NCBI GenBank assembly: GCA_029945985.1
Contig: JAQSDP010000431.1
Span: forward strand, 1-16,178
Source: a bacterium
GTDB lineage: Bacteria; Acidobacteriota; Blastocatellia; Pyrinomonadales; Pyrinomonadaceae
DNA: 16,178 bases
Reading direction: 5' to 3'
Made by a program: the position numbers and the translations under genes. The notes under the pieces were generated by a model. That model ran no database searches, was not told where the DNA came from, and was given only the letters and a program-made list of their open reading frames with translations. Positions 12,399 to 16,178 of the stretch are shown here, piece by piece (the stretch's first letter is position 1; each line of letters starts with the position of its first letter).

Positions 12399-14867
12399 AT
12401 GGCTGACGAACAAACTCAAGATCAAGTGAAAGCGGAAGAACCGCCGCCGTTTCCAGGGCCTTTCGAGATAGCGATACTGCCGCTGCAGAACACTACGCTA
12501 TTCCCGGAGACGGTGGTGCCGCTGGCGGTCGGGCGCGACCGTTCGGTCCGCGCGGTTGAGTCAGCCCTCAGCACCGAAGAAAAGCTCATCGGTTGTATCA
12601 CGACAAAGACCGAGAACGTCACAGGCGATGAGGCGAAATTCGAAGATCTCTATAAGATCGGCACGATCGTAAATATCAAGCGCATGATGCGTAACGACGG
12701 CATTATGCAGCTGATCGTCCAGGGAATGGACCGCTTCGAGATCCTTGAATGGATCGAGGACCAGCCTTATATCAAGGCGAAGATCCAAGTGCTCCCAGAT
12801 CTCCGCCGTATCGATGAAGGCGAGATCGAGGCTCTTAAGCGAAACATTCAAACCCTTATTCAGCAGGCCCTCGCATTACTGCCGAACGTGCCGCCCGAGG
12901 TTCGGATGGCCGTGATGACGCAGACCGACCCGGTTCAGATCGCATACTTTCTCGCGTCCGTTCTTGACCTCGGCGTCGAGACCGAGCAGAAGATGCTTGA
13001 CTCAAGCACCGTTGATGGACTGCTTAGCCTCACACACGCGGCGCTCTCTCGCGAGCTCGAGATCATGCAGATCAGATCGAAGATCGCAACCGAGGCTCAG
13101 ACTGAAATGGACAAGTCGCAGCGCGACTACGTCCTTCGTCAGCAGATGAAGGCGATCCAGAAGGAACTGGGCGAGGATGAATCGGGTGAGCGCGCTGAAG
13201 CTTCACAGCTTCGCGAACGGCTCGAGACGGCCGACCTTCCGGAAGAAGTTCGAAAAGAAGCCAATCGCGAGTTGAAACGAATGGAAGCGTTGCCGCAGTC
13301 GGCTCCGGACTTTCATGTAATTCGCACTTATCTTGAATACATCCTCGATCTTCCCTGGAATAAGGCGAGCGAGGAAAAGCTTGACCTTAACGAAGCTCAG
13401 AAGATCCTCGACGAAGATCATTACGGACTTGAAGACATCAAGGAACGCATCCTCGAATCACTGGCCGTTGTTAAATTGCGGCCGGATTCGAAGAGCCCGA
13501 TCCTTCTCTTCGTCGGACCGCCTGGAGTGGGTAAGACCTCGCTGGGACGCTCCATCGCACGTTCGCTCGGACGAGAGTTTGAGCGTCTATCGCTGGGCGG
13601 TATGCGCGACGAGGCGGAGCTTCGCGGACACCGCCGCACCTATATCGGTGCAATGCCGGGTCGCATCATTCAAGCGCTCCGGCGCGTCGGTGTGAACAAT
13701 CCGGTGATGATGCTCGACGAAGTCGATAAGCTCGGCAACGACTTCCGCGGTGATCCTGCCTCGGCGTTGCTCGAGATCCTCGACCCTGCTCAGAACAACA
13801 CGTTTCGCGACAATTATCTGGACCTGCCGTTCGACCTTTCGAAGGTTTTCTTTATCGCGACCGCCAATCAGCTCGGCCCCATCCCGATGCCGCTGCGCGA
13901 CCGCATGGAGATCATTCAGCTCGCCGGTTACAGCGATCGCGAGAAGCTGAACATCGCCAAGCAGTACTTGATCGCAAGACAGATCAAAGAAAACGGCCTT
14001 ACTGAAGATCAGCTTACGATCACCGACGCGGCCGTCAATCTTCTGACGTCGCGGTATACCCGTGAGGCGGGCGTTCGGCAATTGGAACGTTCGATCGGCA
14101 ACCTCGCCCGAAAGGTTGCACTGAAGGTCGCTCAGGGTTCAACGGACAAGGCCATCGTCGATGCGGCGGATGTGAAGGAGTATCTCGGGCCGGCGCGCTA
14201 TCATCCGGAAGAGGCCCGAAAGGAACTTCCCGCGGGTGTCGCGACCGGTATGGCTTGGACCGAGATGGGTGGCGAGGTGCTGTTCATTGAGGCGACTCTG
14301 CTGCCGGGAGGCAGTGGTTTGACCCTGACCGGGCAGCTCGGCGACGTCATGAAGGAATCAGCCCAGGCGGCGCGCAGCTACCTGTGGGCTCACGCCGCTG
14401 ATTTTGGGATAGATCCAAATCTAATAAAGCAAAACGGAATTCATCTCCACGTTCCAGCCGGTGCTATTCCGAAAGACGGCCCGAGTGCCGGGGTTACGAT
14501 GGCGTCGGCAATGGCGTCGCTCTACACCGGCCGCAAAGTTCGCACTGATACGGCAATGACTGGCGAGATCACGCTTTCCGGACAAGTCTTTCCAGTCGGC
14601 GGTATCAAGGAAAAGGTCCTCGCCGCACACCGCGCCGGTATCCGTCGTATCATTCTGCCGGCTCAGAATGAATCTGATACCGAAGAGATCCCGGAAGATG
14701 TTCGGGCCGAGCTTGAGATAATACCGGCGAAGCTTGTCAGTGACGTGCTCAACGCCGGCCTCGAGACCGAAGTGACCGAGCGGCCGCTTCCGGGCGGTTT
14801 CGTACCTTCGGCCGAGCCTTCGAACGATGGCTCGGCTGACAGGCTAATAGCTCAGAAAGCCGAATAA
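12399..14867 (+). CDS. lon: ATP-dependent Lon protease
   Basis: This is a full-length LonA-type protease of 822 residues from ATG 12399; an in-frame TTG at 12384 would add five. It unfolds and degrades damaged and regulatory proteins in the cytoplasm as a hexamer. In numbering from the TTG, the N-terminal LON substrate-binding domain covers about 27-215 (AILPLQNTTLFPETVVPLAVG), followed by a coiled-coil helical part (220-310, RDYVLRQQMKAIQKELGED). The AAA+ module has GPPGVGKT at 378-385, MMLDEVDKL at 442-450 and the EAGVRQLERSIG sensor region near 561. The protease domain has the Ser-Lys dyad: Ser701 in KDGPSAG and the lysine of GGIKEK about 40 residues later. The poorly conserved tail (after about 790) is acidic. 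All catalytic residues are present. It follows Hsp20 after a 168-base structured gap, so it may have its own promoter. Confidence 0.97.
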   Translation: MADEQTQDQVKAEEPPPFPGPFEIAILPLQNTTLFPETVVPLAVGRDRSVRAVESALSTEEKLIGCITTKTENVTGDEAKFEDLYKIGTIVNIKRMMRNDGIMQLIVQGMDRFEILEWIEDQPYIKAKIQVLPDLRRIDEGEIEALKRNIQTLIQQALALLPNVPPEVRMAVMTQTDPVQIAYFLASVLDLGVETEQKMLDSSTVDGLLSLTHAALSRELEIMQIRSKIATEAQTEMDKSQRDYVLRQQMKAIQKELGEDESGERAEASQLRERLETADLPEEVRKEANRELKRMEALPQSAPDFHVIRTYLEYILDLPWNKASEEKLDLNEAQKILDEDHYGLEDIKERILESLAVVKLRPDSKSPILLFVGPPGVGKTSLGRSIARSLGREFERLSLGGMRDEAELRGHRRTYIGAMPGRIIQALRRVGVNNPVMMLDEVDKLGNDFRGDPASALLEILDPAQNNTFRDNYLDLPFDLSKVFFIATANQLGPIPMPLRDRMEIIQLAGYSDREKLNIAKQYLIARQIKENGLTEDQLTITDAAVNLLTSRYTREAGVRQLERSIGNLARKVALKVAQGSTDKAIVDAADVKEYLGPARYHPEEARKELPAGVATGMAWTEMGGEVLFIEATLLPGGSGLTLTGQLGDVMKESAQAARSYLWAHAADFGIDPNLIKQNGIHLHVPAGAIPKDGPSAGVTMASAMASLYTGRKVRTDTAMTGEITLSGQVFPVGGIKEKVLAAHRAGIRRIILPAQNESDTEEIPEDVRAELEIIPAKLVSDVLNAGLETEVTERPLPGGFVPSAEPSNDGSADRLIAQKAE

Positions 14868-14880
14868 ATGGGTAGCTGAA

Positions 14881-14895
14881 ACCCGATTTGCGGGT
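14881..14895 (+). terminator. Possible weak hairpin after lon
   Basis: ACCCG (14881-14885), loop ATTTG, CGGGT (14891-14895) form a perfect five-base stem 14 bases after the lon stop. An upstream GGGT (14870-14873) could pair with the same ACCC instead. No T run follows, so termination would be weak, or the element may only be a chance hairpin. Confidence 0.25.
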
Positions 14896-14952
14896 ATATT
14901 CCACACTGGAACGGCGTTGTTATTGGGCGTCTTTCCTTTACTACAGCATCAA

Positions 14953-16178
14953 ATGAAATTCCCCCGAACAAGCCCAAGGGCGTTGATCCTCGTCGCGTCC
15001 GTGATCTCCGTAATAGGATTTTGCGTCACGTTCTGGAACTCTCCACAGTCTGCGCAGGTAAAGCGGAAGACCGCTAAGCTCACCGCACCGGATGAGATCA
15101 CGAGTTTGCTGCGCGACCCTCAAAAGAACCTCGTCCGAGTACGAGTAGACAATAAGAAGGATCGTGATGCTGCCGCGAAGATGGGCATCATCGTTGCCGA
15201 AGACGACAGCTTCATCTTGATCGCCGCGGAAAGTCTACCGCCCACGCTGTCTGAAAATTTTTCAAAAGTTGAAACGTCGATCAATCTGCCCGGCAGTTCG
15301 TTCGATCCGCTAAAGACTCCGCCGGCCGGAACCGTGTCCGCTGAGGCTGCACCGGTGGGGAAGGGCTACTACATAGTTCAATTCGGCGTTACCGCAACCG
15401 ACGAGTTGCTCGATAGTTTACGCGAGAGCGGTTCGACAATAATTCAGTACATCCCGCACCAAGCGTTTGTCGTTTACGGCGATGGTGATGCTATCGGGAA
15501 GGCGGCCGAGCATTCTCGTGTGAGGTGGGTAGGTAAATACCTTCCCGAGTACAAACCTTCCAAGAATCTCCGAGCACAACTGAACGCGGTAAATTTGGGC
15601 CAGCCGCCGAAAAAGGGAATCTCCGAACTGGAGGAAACGGGCGGTTCAACGGCGATCTTCGACGTGGCTGTTTTCTCCAACGTCGACGTGGAGATGGCTG
15701 CTGCCAGCATCGCACTCGCGACGTCAGGCAAAATTCGAAATGTGATCAGCCTGCCAAACAATTTCTTCAACATTGTGCGTATCGAAGCGAGCATTGACCT
15801 GATCGAAGAGGCGTCTAAGGTTGAAGAGGTGTTCTCGATCGAATCCTGGGGCCGCCCGACTAAGGAAGACGAGGTTGCTGCACAGATCGTGGCGGGTAAC
15901 TATGTCGGCAACGTCGTCGCTCCGCCTGGCTATGATCCTCTGACCCAATTCGGCGTGAATGGTCAAGGCATAACTGTATCGGTGGTGGATGATGGCGTCG
16001 GCATCCCCGGCGACGGCGGATTCTATATAACGTCGGGAAATGCGGTCGACGGTCCGCTGCGAGGAGCAACCGCCGGAGCACAAGGCCACGGGCATCTTCA
16101 AGCATCCATCATTGCGGGCGACAGCCCTTACTCGGTTCTCGACCCGAACGGGTACAACTACGGTGTCGGTATCGCTCC
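14953..16178 (+). CDS. S8 subtilisin-like serine protease, N-terminal part (runs off right edge)
   Basis: An open frame starts at ATG 14953 and runs 408 codons to the window edge without a stop. Residues 1-39 form a signal peptide or anchor (basic start, ALILVASVISVIGFCVTF, then a cleavage-like SAQ). A long prodomain region of about 300 residues follows, with a YYIVQFGVTATDELLDSLRE segment near 140-160 like inhibitor prodomains that fold and block the protease. The catalytic domain begins near GQGITVSVVDDGVGI with the catalytic Asp at 346, and His379 lies in GHGHLQASIIAG. The usual HGTHVAG motif is altered: T to H, H to L, V to Q, while the essential His and Gly remain. The catalytic Ser lies beyond the window. 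It is likely an exported protease. No ribosome site is obvious before the ATG, and the gene follows lon by 85 bases. Confidence 0.85.
   Translation, partial: MKFPRTSPRALILVASVISVIGFCVTFWNSPQSAQVKRKTAKLTAPDEITSLLRDPQKNLVRVRVDNKKDRDAAAKMGIIVAEDDSFILIAAESLPPTLSENFSKVETSINLPGSSFDPLKTPPAGTVSAEAAPVGKGYYIVQFGVTATDELLDSLRESGSTIIQYIPHQAFVVYGDGDAIGKAAEHSRVRWVGKYLPEYKPSKNLRAQLNAVNLGQPPKKGISELEETGGSTAIFDVAVFSNVDVEMAAASIALATSGKIRNVISLPNNFFNIVRIEASIDLIEEASKVEEVFSIESWGRPTKEDEVAAQIVAGNYVGNVVAPPGYDPLTQFGVNGQGITVSVVDDGVGIPGDGGFYITSGNAVDGPLRGATAGAQGHGHLQASIIAGDSPYSVLDPNGYNYGVGIA

Noticed and set aside
13587..14081. Minus-strand frame of 164 residues inside lon
   Set aside because: It lies wholly opposite the conserved Lon AAA+ region and follows from its codon bias.

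Overview
The window looks like a bacterial chromosome segment in two parts: a mobile-looking, visibly more AT-rich left third (1 to about 5348) and an ordinary GC-richer housekeeping and cell-envelope region (5349 to the end). The export signals (proteins opening with short hydrophobic leaders ending in motifs like SFAQA or AFGQ), the pairing of PEGA/TPR and YbaY-type secreted proteins, and a large subtilase with a long prodomain suggest Acidobacteriota, perhaps Blastocatellia. This is inference from style only, and no marker gene proves it.

Left part. A minus-strand pair forms a restriction or anti-phage type module. First comes a 1061-residue fusion of a phospholipase-D-like nuclease domain and a SNF2-type helicase (652-3837). 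It is followed 35 bases later by the first 205 residues of what appears to be a large Eco57I-like DNA methyltransferase/restriction protein that runs off the left edge (1-616). Upstream is a 450-base gap with imperfect direct and inverted repeats (4142-4222), then a small basic protein of unknown function on the plus strand (4289-4759), then a convergent excisionase-like helix-turn-helix protein (4782-5231). The part ends at a tRNA-Met gene on the minus strand (5349-5425) whose 3' end points into it. That is the usual geometry of an island integrated at a tRNA. No integrase is visible; if present it would lie beyond the left edge.

Right part. A NapA/KefB-type cation/proton antiporter (5589-6791) overlaps a secreted PEGA-plus-TPR protein (6788-7708). 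Next come a secreted LppP/LprE-plus-double-YbaY protein (7854-9464), a perfect 15-bp-stem terminator (9491-9521) shared with a convergent exported alpha/beta hydrolase (9553-10833), and a small Rieske ferredoxin-like protein (10961-11308). Divergent from that is a tight run of stress genes: a two-CBS-domain protein (11346-11867), a short Hsp20 chaperone (11871-12230) and, after a structured 168-base gap, the Lon protease (12399-14867). Last is the N-terminal 408 residues of an S8 subtilisin-like protease (14953 to the right edge).

How they fit together. The left module probably acts in defence, with the methyltransferase-like partner marking or recognising DNA and the PLD-helicase moving along and cutting it. 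The right side couples membrane ion homeostasis to an envelope-associated TPR protein, and pairs Hsp20 (holding unfolded protein) with Lon (degrading it). The most interesting observations are the nuclease-helicase/methyltransferase pair, the two base mismatches in the tRNA that could record an integration event, an EF-hand-like loop in the antiporter tail, and two structured leaders, upstream of the antiporter and of lon.
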